Shown piece by piece: positions 57,301-64,000 of a DNA stretch of 64,000 nucleotides (the first letter of the stretch is position 1; the number at the start of each line of letters is the position of its first letter). The notes beneath the pieces were generated by a model, which was given only the letters and a program-made list of their open reading frames with translations, did not search any database and had not been told where the DNA came from. Source of the stretch: Parablautia muri (GTDB taxonomy: Bacteria > Bacillota > Clostridia > Lachnospirales > Lachnospiraceae); assembly GCF_009917485.1 (NCBI RefSeq), contig NZ_QZDT01000001.1, positions 391,148 to 455,147 of the forward strand. The letters are read 5' to 3'. Made by a program: the position numbers and the translations under genes.

Positions 57301-58471
57301 GCTTCTTCTGGCCATGTATAAGCCCATTAAAGCGCTTAAGGAAGAATGCTGTTTTAATATGGAAGATAAAAAACGCACTTCGCATCTGGTACATTATACG
57401 AACATGGAAACACTGAAAAAAATTTTGGCCGGAGAACCCCGGAAAGAGGATTCCTCTGCGGCGCAGGCAGACTGTTGGGATATTATGGATTCGGAACAAA
57501 GGGAACTGGGGACAGACAGGCATGTAAAAAAAGATACAGCCCCACGCTTTCGAATCAATAATTGCGGATATATGAACGATGTTTTTGAAGGAAAAGTTTT
57601 TTTAAAGAGCATAGCTTTTATTTCGGAAGATATCCCATCCATGCACTCTCCCATGCAGTCCCAGTTTGTGGAAAAGTATTTTCCGCAGATTAACCGTTCG
57701 CACGAGGATTTGCTGCCCAGTAGCAGCAATGTCTATATTGGATCGTTTTCAGTAAAAGCAGACAGCTTTCCTATGTGGAACGGATATTCGGAGAAAGAGT
57801 CGGGGTGTAATATCGAGTTCGGAGAAGGTTTTTTTGATATTGATGGGATTCCGTATCTACCCAAGGCATTGCGTGACTATACGCTTTCCAAGTATACGGA
57901 TCAGGATTATCCATTATATATTGTCCAGTATATTGGTTCACAGTTTGAAACCAAATATAAGGCAAATAAGGAAAATTACAAATACCGGGAAAAGGATTAT
58001 GAAACCTTTCACACCCATGGGCATCTGCAGAACTGCGGAACAGAGGCGATTTGTTATGAGGACCTGTTTCGGATTTTGCAGCAAATTAATTCTCGGTGGA
58101 AAGAGTTGGATGAATATCTGGAAGAAAAGCAGTTTGAGAATGCTGTTGGGGAGAGCAAGGACGTTATCCGGGCGTTTGCAGCAGATAGAATTAATGAAAT
58201 ACGTTTTCTGTTTAAGGACGCGGACTATGAATATGAAGGAGAAGTCCGGGTCATATATACGGACTCTGCGGATAGCTCCGTTGCAAAATATAATATGGAA
58301 TCGGCAGTACCGCGTGTATATGTCGATATAGAGAGGGAAGTGGAGGATCTGACAATTCGTTTGGTCAGCCGGATTGAAGATGCTACCGTTGATAAGTATG
58401 TAACTTGGTTAAAGCATACAAAAAGGGTGAAAAAGGTAGAACTGGCAAAGCAAAATCGGTATACTACATAA
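54395..58471 (+). CDS. Giant TPR-repeat protein with C-terminal DUF2971-like domain
   Basis: 1358 residues, soluble, helix-rich. TPR-like repeats are clearest at ~565-640 ('LLANCYMSRAEFSKAEKIL', 'DLGYCCMQRGAYEEAIEIY'), and the region from ~100 to 950 is probably all superhelical. From about residue 996 a DUF2971-type module begins: 'HYTNMETLKKILAG', 'RINNCGYMNDVFEGK', 'SFSVKADSFPMWNGYSEKES' and 'CNIEFGEGF'. Its order (YT...L, ND.xE, S.S...D..xMW..Y, G..IEF) matches the family, which recurs in phage-defence contexts and may be ADP-ribosyltransferase-related. The TPR part would be the sensor and the C-terminal part the effector; that division is inference. It is transcribed alone. Confidence 0.7.
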   Translation: MKHFFFSYDESFKLDKLLIEYVSQESAPKDDKALKVYYDMTDIISDKRFEQNDDELLKDLAEIEEKNMGMDPDKHKDDSKGNEHLRFRGLKTLWNRVEGQYKLFTADNKEMLYNKPIDSEEVDKQYKLSIMLVLYHLVRGNLCLRISQYYYENYELDASDSWASKGIEIFWHGKNKAAALRDSAKSDKRVQADLYLRLIKLNLAKYYRDYARKNRRSDFDAALDEFKQVRYRMEQEYSHISNPEQKRQYVLIWMDAIINIAKIHRRKYQTEISEKEIVFLYSCLKNRLLAKDPAFQVQKDSGKKEGLQVWLEKADKVISGKMKRLQIEGERFLENDEDMLGLKRESFEKCDDLNVYDRRRYFLLVLLELSRIQRDLHFEENYKGAIAIAVIAAQWSSELDKKDGYIPGYNIDALITISSSLRKYIKFQNVASSKELPLEQITIKIDENEYQLKFWDEERKEHAVASLETLIDKLDEFAGKGHLKSKVEVMKWHCLYLQEPRLLACIKDKVKKSLFQEGESNCQLQFMNGLLALRSEKYEEAIGIFMDLLAQNWKEMRYIRLGTLGLKTRYLLANCYMSRAEFSKAEKILRYLHDSLAVAKKSRKSQGVEGSTDAETDARVEIDLGYCCMQRGAYEEAIEIYKRMYGDGGALDAEPHFGLKQVKKQRRIMGLNNYASSCIFSINDDPSGKISGIKRKIETARRIFCYMDTHFSDQDNEKEADRFEWNPETNLLKGYYTLCTGIEPGAEPMTDEQINMCQNISGTADLHIRSQALLRSFPYFKKASMIGQVFPSQYDLLDEYDRGNKAKLRNEIERISVYIISLTKLQKLYLAKQKSIEELNAKWKESEGQDNINGLFGAGFQVTKQQLEYLMASKRNLVRFLLHFPANYKISLKAAIALAEWLLNNDERIKKTKMDEKKYTKAERLQNQLYRSFSYIRIYEERGAGVFNTLRDNGKFRFFTAAQRGKFCALLLAMYKPIKALKEECCFNMEDKKRTSHLVHYTNMETLKKILAGEPRKEDSSAAQADCWDIMDSEQRELGTDRHVKKDTAPRFRINNCGYMNDVFEGKVFLKSIAFISEDIPSMHSPMQSQFVEKYFPQINRSHEDLLPSSSNVYIGSFSVKADSFPMWNGYSEKESGCNIEFGEGFFDIDGIPYLPKALRDYTLSKYTDQDYPLYIVQYIGSQFETKYKANKENYKYREKDYETFHTHGHLQNCGTEAICYEDLFRILQQINSRWKELDEYLEEKQFENAVGESKDVIRAFAADRINEIRFLFKDADYEYEGEVRVIYTDSADSSVAKYNMESAVPRVYVDIEREVEDLTIRLVSRIEDATVDKYVTWLKHTKRVKKVELAKQNRYTT

Positions 58472-58639
58472 TTGCTTATATATGGACTGTTATGTTTTCT
58501 TTTTTCAAACAGGATATATTACCATATTTTGAATGGAGAAGGTTATCGGCATGGTAAATTCAGAGAAATGGATTCTTTTATATAAATTGAACTGTCACAG
58601 AATATATAACAAAGATGAGATTTTCGATAAAGTCCGTTT
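58472..58639. other. Spacer
   Basis: No gene seen between the TPR gene and the transposase relic. Confidence 0.4.
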
Positions 58640-58800
58640 ACCTGCAGGATGAAAGCCGGATCAAAGCCCATTTTCTTATTAAGATAAGAATGTCTTGCGA
58701 AGCGTATCACCCGTTGTATGTTTCTTACCATCTGTTAGGAAAAGGCTTGACAGTGAATATACCTGTGAAGAAATTATACCAATTATCAGTTCATAACCAA
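58640..58800 (+). pseudogene. IS1634/IS4-type transposase C-terminal remnant
   Basis: 'VYLQDESRIKAHFLI' in one frame and 'RLDSEYTCEEIIPII' in another resemble the conserved 'R.xAHFL' and 'L...YTCEEI' segments near the end of IS1634-like transposases. Several frameshifts separate them. The stretch 58860-59401 shows no gene. Confidence 0.5.
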
Positions 58801-59401
58801 AAACCAGATGAAGACATTAAAAATATAAGCAATTATTCAGTGCTCCTTTAAGGGCATAATAGTTCCTAAATCAAAGTATAGAAGTTCCTATTATAATATA
58901 TTGATTTATAATATAATTCTTACACGACTTTGCAAGCAGCCTTTATACTTTAAACGTTCAGTAGGGGCAAACCAGCGTTTCTGTAGAGTCATACCCTGAT
59001 TTTTTTATAATAAATTTTTGTCATAGCAACAACGAATGTTTTCAGAATAAATTGTAATATAGAACAAAAATATAGTTTTTTTTTCTGTTTTATAATCCAT
59101 ATTGCATTGCTGTTTAGAAAAAAGTATGACAGCTGATCGTCAAAATCAACATAAAAAGCAAAAAACTTTCAAGAAAGTATTGTGTGCTTTAGGGAAATGT
59201 GTTATGATGAAGCGCATATAAGTGTCGATATTTTTCATTGATTGGTACCTTGATAATTAAATCTTAAGTTCTACTATGTATAAGCAGCGAACAGTATTGG
59301 CATACTATTTGTCAATAGCAGAACTTGATGAGCGATAATACAATCGTGAAAAATGATTAACACTTAAATGATAAATAAATTGGGAGGCAGATTACGCAAA
59401 G

Positions 59402-59575
59402 ATGGAAAAGGAATTTGTATTGGAAATAGATACAGCACACTATTTGAGGGAAACGGAAGATACGGACGATGATATACTGTATCATGATTCCAGATATTAT
59501 CGAAAGGATAAAGAAATCTTTGCCCTGCATACGGATAATAGAATATATGAACCTACATCTAAAAGCCAGCCTTAA
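59402..59575 (+). CDS. Small acidic protein (57 residues) upstream of the DAC-like system
   Basis: An ATG followed by 57 codons with normal usage, rich in Asp, Glu and Tyr ('EIDTAHYLRETEDTDDDILY'). GGGAGG lies 14 bases before the ATG, a long spacing. A good intrinsic terminator overlaps its last codons and stop. It may be a small regulatory protein, or a leader whose terminator controls the operon starting at 59626. I do not recognise it. Confidence 0.5.
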   Translation: MEKEFVLEIDTAHYLRETEDTDDDILYHDSRYYRKDKEIFALHTDNRIYEPTSKSQP

Positions 59576-59596
59576 TTTAAGGAGGCTTTTATTTTT
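59561..59596 (+). terminator. Intrinsic terminator or attenuator before the DAC-like operon
   Basis: AAAAGCC...CCTT and AAGG...GGCTTTT form a long stem around an AATTT loop (59561-59590), followed by ATTTTT. Only 30 bases separate it from the ATG of the DAC-like gene, so either a promoter hides in the hairpin region or the terminator is conditional. Confidence 0.7.
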
Positions 59597-59625
59597 GGCT
59601 AAAATCAATATAAGAGGAGTAAATC

Positions 59626-60873
59626 ATGAATACAAAAGAAAGCAGGGAAGAACCAAATACTTATATAAAGCTTTTCTATAGTACATTCAGTCATTTTTAT
59701 GGTAAAGACAATGTCAATTTTTCAAAGGCAGACGAAGATGATGCCCTGGACATTGCCTTACCAGATTGTACGATATTTAAAATAATGGATAAGGCTTCAA
59801 AAAATACATATACAATAAAAGCGTCTTTTGCGCATAGTTCAAAATTGTTTAATTCATTCCTTTTTAAAAGCATTAGGGAACATTTATTTAGAAATAATAT
59901 ATCAAATCTTACTGATGTGGAGACAGAGGCGCTTGGAAATAGAATTTACCAGAGAGCTTGCTCGCTTTTAGGAGAATATATAAGGGATTATCTCCATATA
60001 CATATCGAAGATATTACAGAGCTTTCAGGGACCTATTATGAACATTCAGAAAGCAATGGAAATATCTGCTTTTTTCTGACTTCCAAAGATGCCTTATGTC
60101 TCAAACTTGCTAATTGTGCATTCTCTGACAAGGTTTCCTTTTGTGGAACTAATATAAGAAAGATAAGAAAACTGTTAGAAATTACAAATGGTACCTCCTC
60201 AAAGGAGCCTTTAGGATTAGCATTTGCTTTTGACGGAGAATGGTGGTTGAAAGGTTTTACAAATTCTATCCATCAGGAGCAGCAACTGATATGTTTTAAT
60301 TTCGTCAAACATATGGTATGGGATATGTATTGGGGGACGGAGACCCTCAGATATAATTGTGGGAAATACATTTCTTCTAAAACAAACTATAAAGCACTAT
60401 TTAAAAAGAGAATTGATGGTTTGGCGAGAACAGAGCATGATAAGATATGGCCTCTAGTCCATGCAGCGATACACCAAACGCAGGGAACTACGTTGATAAT
60501 TATATGTGAGGAAAGAGAAGTTATAGAAGATAGAGTTAAAGAACTGCTTAAATCTTCTTCAGGCACAATGTTGGATACAGTGCATTTAGACCCCCAATAT
60601 GTAAGCAGACTAACTGCAATAGATGGCGCATTAATTATCGATAACGAAGGAAATGGATATGGGTATGGAATGATTCTTCCATTTAAAGGAAGCACAACAA
60701 TAAAAAAAGATCCCGGTCGCGGAGCAAAATTTAATTCAGCAAAGTTATATATTGCAGACCAATCAAAACGTGGAATGAAAGCAATGGCAGTCATTGTATC
60801 CGAAGATGGAATGGTCCATTTTTATTCTACTGATGATGCAAAAGAAGAAGAGGAAAAAAATGCAGAAGGTTAA
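59626..60873 (+). CDS. DisA_N/DAC-like nucleotide-binding protein
   Basis: 415 residues, ATG with AGAGGAG six bases upstream. The N-terminal ~320 residues are an unrecognised sensor-like region. The C-terminal ~85 residues match the diadenylate-cyclase fold: 'DGALIIDNEGNGYGYGMILP' (DGA at 333-335), then 'DPGRGAKFNSAKLYIA' where DacA/DisA have their RHR motif, then 'AMAVIVSEDGMVHF'. The RHR motif itself is replaced by RGAKFN, so the protein may bind nucleotides or make a different product rather than c-di-AMP. Such DisA_N-like domains with varied N-termini are known from predicted conflict systems. It overlaps the metallopeptidase-like gene by 14 bases. Confidence 0.7.
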   Translation: MNTKESREEPNTYIKLFYSTFSHFYGKDNVNFSKADEDDALDIALPDCTIFKIMDKASKNTYTIKASFAHSSKLFNSFLFKSIREHLFRNNISNLTDVETEALGNRIYQRACSLLGEYIRDYLHIHIEDITELSGTYYEHSESNGNICFFLTSKDALCLKLANCAFSDKVSFCGTNIRKIRKLLEITNGTSSKEPLGLAFAFDGEWWLKGFTNSIHQEQQLICFNFVKHMVWDMYWGTETLRYNCGKYISSKTNYKALFKKRIDGLARTEHDKIWPLVHAAIHQTQGTTLIIICEEREVIEDRVKELLKSSSGTMLDTVHLDPQYVSRLTAIDGALIIDNEGNGYGYGMILPFKGSTTIKKDPGRGAKFNSAKLYIADQSKRGMKAMAVIVSEDGMVHFYSTDDAKEEEEKNAEG

Positions 60874-63469
60874 GATTGATAGCAGAGAATTTCGACTTGG
60901 AAAATGGAATATTCCCAGAAACGAAAAAGCAGATTACCCAATTGGTGATATGTACTATGCATTAGGATATTTTGATATACTTGGCATAGAAAAAATAAAA
61001 GAAAGTGAACACCACCTGCTTACACAGGCGTACGAAAGTTCTTATCGCCGGAAAGAGGTTTTTCAAAGTGATTTTTTTGTGCAGGAGATAAAAGCCTTTA
61101 CCAATATATCCAAAAACCCGGAAGTGGGATTTGAAGCTGAGCAAATAAAAGACTTTTGGGAGGATGATTCTATTCTTTTATGTTTTTCTATGCTGCAATT
61201 ATATTTAAAAAATGATGTAGAAAGTATATTAAGAAAAATAAGAGAAGTATTTACCTCAGTAAAATATTTATACTATTTCACATTTGACTACAGTGGCATT
61301 GTTATATTAGCAAAAAACATTTCTATCAAAGACTATATGGAATTATTATTTAAAATCAATTATAGCAACAAAAAAGATGTTAAATTGGTTAAAGATACTT
61401 TTTCTATTTACGGCCTTCGAAAAGAAAATCTTAAAGCGATATTCGAGAAATTTTCAGAAAATCAATGGAGCAAAGAGAATGTATTAAAATATCTAAATGA
61501 TAAGGAAGAATATGAAATTGTTGTTAATATCAGCGTGCAAAATTATTCTGCATATAAATTTTTAGAGAAAGACTTACATGATTTTGAAAAAAAATATGGC
61601 TATACAAGCGAATCATTTAAGCTTTCAGGAAGACATGATATCTCAGTTGTAAATAGAAAAACAGATATGGGATGGCTCCTGTTCATACAATATCTGTTAA
61701 ATCTGTATACTGGCAAATCTGTTGGCGATTTTTATGCATATGAATCTTTTATCAAAGTAGGGCTTAAAGAAGAGTATCCTGATCAAAAAAGTGATTTTAA
61801 AATATATGACCCTTTGGTTAATAGAATAAAAAATGCTCAGGAGGAGTTTGTAGAAAAAGCAAAGGAATGCGGATATGATTCATATTGCATTCCAGTGAAA
61901 GAAGTTTCTGCTTCCATCATAAGTCTTTTACATAATGGCTTTGCAGAAGATTTTGTAATCTGCATTTATCAACCTTTTATTGAATTTTTAGAATACTTGC
62001 ATAGCAAAATGGAAGAACAGATTGAAAATGAAAAAGCAAATATCCAATATTCTGAAGCATTCGATAAATGTTTTTGCTCCTATTATGATGGCTTAAATGC
62101 ATTAGTAAACAGTGCAATGCATGCAGACCGTCAATTTATTCGAGCAACATCCTTCAGCAATATTTTTTATGACGTTCCGCCTAAAATCATGGCCTTTTAT
62201 GTTGCTATAATTTATAAAACAATGGGAATTATGCAAACAAGCGGAGAAAAGAAATATACCTTTTTCATGTCTCCTAGCTTTTCAGATGAGGTTAATGTAA
62301 AGATAATTTCTTATGATGAGGTGGAAATGCCTTGTGACAGGCTCCTCAAAGTTTCAATAAATGAGCGATCACTGTATAATCCGAAAGCAGTTATAAGACG
62401 AATGACACATGAAATTGCACATTTTGTTGGTGGTCCCTTAAGAAAACGTTCTCTGAGAATGGAAAAAATAATTGATACTATAGTTTATATAATTTTACGA
62501 CAAACATTGTACATAGATTTTAAACTTGATAGCTCCTTTATAAATTTGAAGAAAAAAATTGTTACGAATATTATTAATGATTATGGCATTAATTGCGAAA
62601 GTAAGAATTACTCTAACGATTTAAAAGAATTGTATAGACAGATTATTCGTTATATGACCCATTCTGAAACAACGGTGCACGAAGAAATAAGGAAATATGT
62701 ATTTCAAAAAATAGAAGATTTGCTGCGCGAAGGCAAATATACTTATTTTTCTAAAATTATAGAAAGAGAAAATGAATCTAATGGTTGCGGAGTAATTGAC
62801 AGTTTTCATTCAGAATTACAGCTTACGCTAATTCAAAAAGAATATTTATCAAAATTGATATTAAAAGATATAGTCCGTGAAATGTCAATATTATCAGGTG
62901 AAAAAAGCAGTAAAAGTATAGTCAATTCTATGGGAAATACTATCTTAAGGGGAGATAAACCTTTAAAAAAATATATTAGAGGACTTATTTCGTTATATTC
63001 AGAAACCTATTCAGATTTGCAAATGATATTGCTATTAAAGATATCCTATGAAGATTATCTGAATGGTTTCATAGATGATGAAAAGATAGATGTATACAGC
63101 TTAAAGAAAAACAATGAAGATATAAGCAGAATTGCAGTAACTTCTCAATTAATGCAGGAAAAAGAAAAATGGGAATCGGAACTCGCCCCCAAAATGCCAG
63201 AAAAAACCAAGCTGCTGCATACATATATTAAAGAATTCCAAGCGGAAACCAAATATGATGGTAATCCATATAAAGCGCAGAATCAAAATTTGAAAGAATA
63301 CCTCAAGGCTTGTCTTGAACTAAGCGAAGAATATTATGAAAAGAAACAAGCAGATATTCTAGAATTAAGAGAGGTACTTCACACTTTAGTTAAATATGAA
63401 GACGCAAAACGAGTATATTCTACTATATGCAGTGTAATTTCAAAATATTGTGAAACGTTAGAGATATAA
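60860..63469 (+). CDS. Large HExxH metallopeptidase-like partner of the DAC-like protein
   Basis: 869 residues from the ATG at 60860, which has GAGG upstream and overlaps the DAC-like gene by 14 bases. The N-terminal ~400 residues contain two stretches reminiscent of paired alpha/beta sensor domains ('YLYYFTFDYSGIVILAK', 'YEIVVNISVQNYSAYKFL'). Around H517 lies 'RMTHEIAHFVGG', a zinc HExxH motif. 'SETYSDLQMILLL' about 195 residues later (E715, D719) could supply the third ligand. No signal peptide or membrane helix is seen. A nucleotide-controlled intracellular protease effector is the simplest reading. I know of no named family for the whole protein. Confidence 0.6.
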   Translation: MQKVKIDSREFRLGKWNIPRNEKADYPIGDMYYALGYFDILGIEKIKESEHHLLTQAYESSYRRKEVFQSDFFVQEIKAFTNISKNPEVGFEAEQIKDFWEDDSILLCFSMLQLYLKNDVESILRKIREVFTSVKYLYYFTFDYSGIVILAKNISIKDYMELLFKINYSNKKDVKLVKDTFSIYGLRKENLKAIFEKFSENQWSKENVLKYLNDKEEYEIVVNISVQNYSAYKFLEKDLHDFEKKYGYTSESFKLSGRHDISVVNRKTDMGWLLFIQYLLNLYTGKSVGDFYAYESFIKVGLKEEYPDQKSDFKIYDPLVNRIKNAQEEFVEKAKECGYDSYCIPVKEVSASIISLLHNGFAEDFVICIYQPFIEFLEYLHSKMEEQIENEKANIQYSEAFDKCFCSYYDGLNALVNSAMHADRQFIRATSFSNIFYDVPPKIMAFYVAIIYKTMGIMQTSGEKKYTFFMSPSFSDEVNVKIISYDEVEMPCDRLLKVSINERSLYNPKAVIRRMTHEIAHFVGGPLRKRSLRMEKIIDTIVYIILRQTLYIDFKLDSSFINLKKKIVTNIINDYGINCESKNYSNDLKELYRQIIRYMTHSETTVHEEIRKYVFQKIEDLLREGKYTYFSKIIERENESNGCGVIDSFHSELQLTLIQKEYLSKLILKDIVREMSILSGEKSSKSIVNSMGNTILRGDKPLKKYIRGLISLYSETYSDLQMILLLKISYEDYLNGFIDDEKIDVYSLKKNNEDISRIAVTSQLMQEKEKWESELAPKMPEKTKLLHTYIKEFQAETKYDGNPYKAQNQNLKEYLKACLELSEEYYEKKQADILELREVLHTLVKYEDAKRVYSTICSVISKYCETLEI

Positions 63470-63536
63470 ATAAACCATTGTGCAAGTATGGTCCATGCGG
63501 ATGTTGATTTTTCTAAAAAACGCTGCGAGGTAACAA

Positions 63537-63784
63537 ATGAAAAATCTTATTTTAAAATCAGATGATTTATCCGGTTTAGCTATCGACCCAGCCAAAACAC
63601 TGTTATTTTTATCGGATATGACGGGGTGGAATTCTCTGACATTAAACCTTTCTTTGATGGATTAGAAGAACAGATTTTTCTAGGAAAAGCCATATATTTA
63701 CATTATTGCAGAGATGTAAAATGCGAAAAGGGGGTTAAAGGAGGTAAGCACGCAGAAGCAATTATGCTTCGGAGGATATTTTGA
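63537..63784 (+). pseudogene. Short frameshifted open frame
   Basis: GAGG precedes an ATG whose frame ('NLILKSDDLSGLAIDPAKT') stops after 42 codons. A second frame overlapping it continues 'VIFIGYDGVEFSDIKPFF' and 'IFLGKAIYLHYCRDVKCE' to 63784. A single frameshift near 63605 would join them into an ~82-residue protein. I do not recognise the family. Confidence 0.4.
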
Positions 63785-63832
63785 ATCCGCAAATAATAAA
63801 TTCTTTACATATACTTCCGAAAATGGTATAAA

Positions 63833-63861
63833 TTGGTAATTATAATGAGGTATAGTATAAA
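63833..63861 (+). promoter_or_regulatory. Promoter upstream of a 19-codon open frame
   Basis: TTGGTA (63833-63838), 17-base spacer, TATAAA (63856-63861). GGGAGGG follows at 63880-63886. Confidence 0.5.
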
Positions 63862-63893
63862 TAAAATAATACCAAATATGGGAGGGACAAAAG

Positions 63894-63953
63894 ATGCAAG
63901 CTCAAGATGTTTTAGTTGAAAGAATCAATAACTCAAACTTCGCATTTGAATAA
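63894..63953 (+). CDS. 19-residue open frame with strong expression signals
   Basis: ATG seven bases after GGGAGGG, 19 codons, TAA, then 14 further open codons in the same frame to a TAG. Promoter and ribosome site are both good. It could be a leader peptide, a small-protein gene, or the start of a gene broken by a nonsense mutation near the window edge. No homology recognised. Confidence 0.35.
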   Translation: MQAQDVLVERINNSNFAFE

Positions 63954-64000
63954 GCGCAGATGCACCTTGAAAATTCAATAAAACTGGCAATAAAATAGCA

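Noticed and set aside
57068..57523. 151-codon minus-strand open frame
   Set aside because: It is antisense to the TPR/DUF2971 gene and has a low-complexity hydrophobic translation.
60387..60794. 135-codon minus-strand open frame
   Set aside because: It lies opposite the DAC-like motif region, which is clearly the coding strand.

Overview
The window looks like accessory genome of an AT-rich, low-GC Gram-positive gut-type Clostridia, most likely Lachnospiraceae. The reasons are strong GGAGG-type ribosome sites, frequent GTG/TTG starts, AT-rich codons, and IS66, IS110 and IS630 elements that are more GC-rich than their surroundings. This placement is inference; no rRNA or housekeeping marker is present. 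I saw no tRNA, rRNA or CRISPR array.

Region 1 (1-30362, + strand) is a large surface-polysaccharide locus. It has an ABC-2 exporter pair (Wzm/TagG-like permease and Wzt/TagH-like ATPase with a glycan-binding tail), GT2 and GT4 glycosyltransferases, three polytopic GT-C-like proteins, two polyprenyl-phosphate GT2 enzymes, and nucleotide-sugar enzymes (aminotransferase, 6-dehydrogenase, two SDR proteins). It also has a polysaccharide deacetylase, a FemAB-like acyltransferase, an LPG-synthase-type flippase and many SAM methyltransferases. A decayed MBOAT acyltransferase, an IS110 remnant and a complete IS630 element interrupt it. Several genes carry long G homopolymers at Gly codons, which suggests slipped-strand phase variation.

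Region 2 (30545-42696) holds two divergent operons around a broken tyrosine recombinase. The leftward operon encodes an acyl-CoA carboxyltransferase, a MaoC hydratase, two CitE-like lyases and a PglD/NeuD-like acyltransferase. The rightward operon encodes an ATP-grasp ligase, an opine-dehydrogenase-like enzyme, a cobalamin-dependent mutase-like protein and a methyltransferase split by a G10 tract. A 29/30-base inverted repeat flanks the recombinase, with one copy in each operon's upstream region. Each copy is itself an 8-6/7-8 palindrome. A good promoter lies just inside the right copy and points outward, so the segment could be an invertible promoter, or the copies could be shared operators.

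Region 3 (42697-50165) is an insertion-sequence graveyard. It holds a truncated regulator and a truncated GHKL ATPase meeting head to head, a metallophosphoesterase cut off by an IS66 element with a damaged transposase, a second IS66 fragment, and an IS3 scrap.

Region 4 (50166-64000) is defence-like. A leftward cluster encodes a TIR/SLOG-like plus PLD-like protein, a small membrane protein, and LrgA/LrgB holin-like proteins. Then come a 1358-residue TPR protein ending in a DUF2971-like domain, and a two-gene unit: a DisA/DAC-like nucleotide-binding protein overlapping a large HExxH metallopeptidase-like protein. That last pair is the best candidate for an undescribed conflict system in the window.
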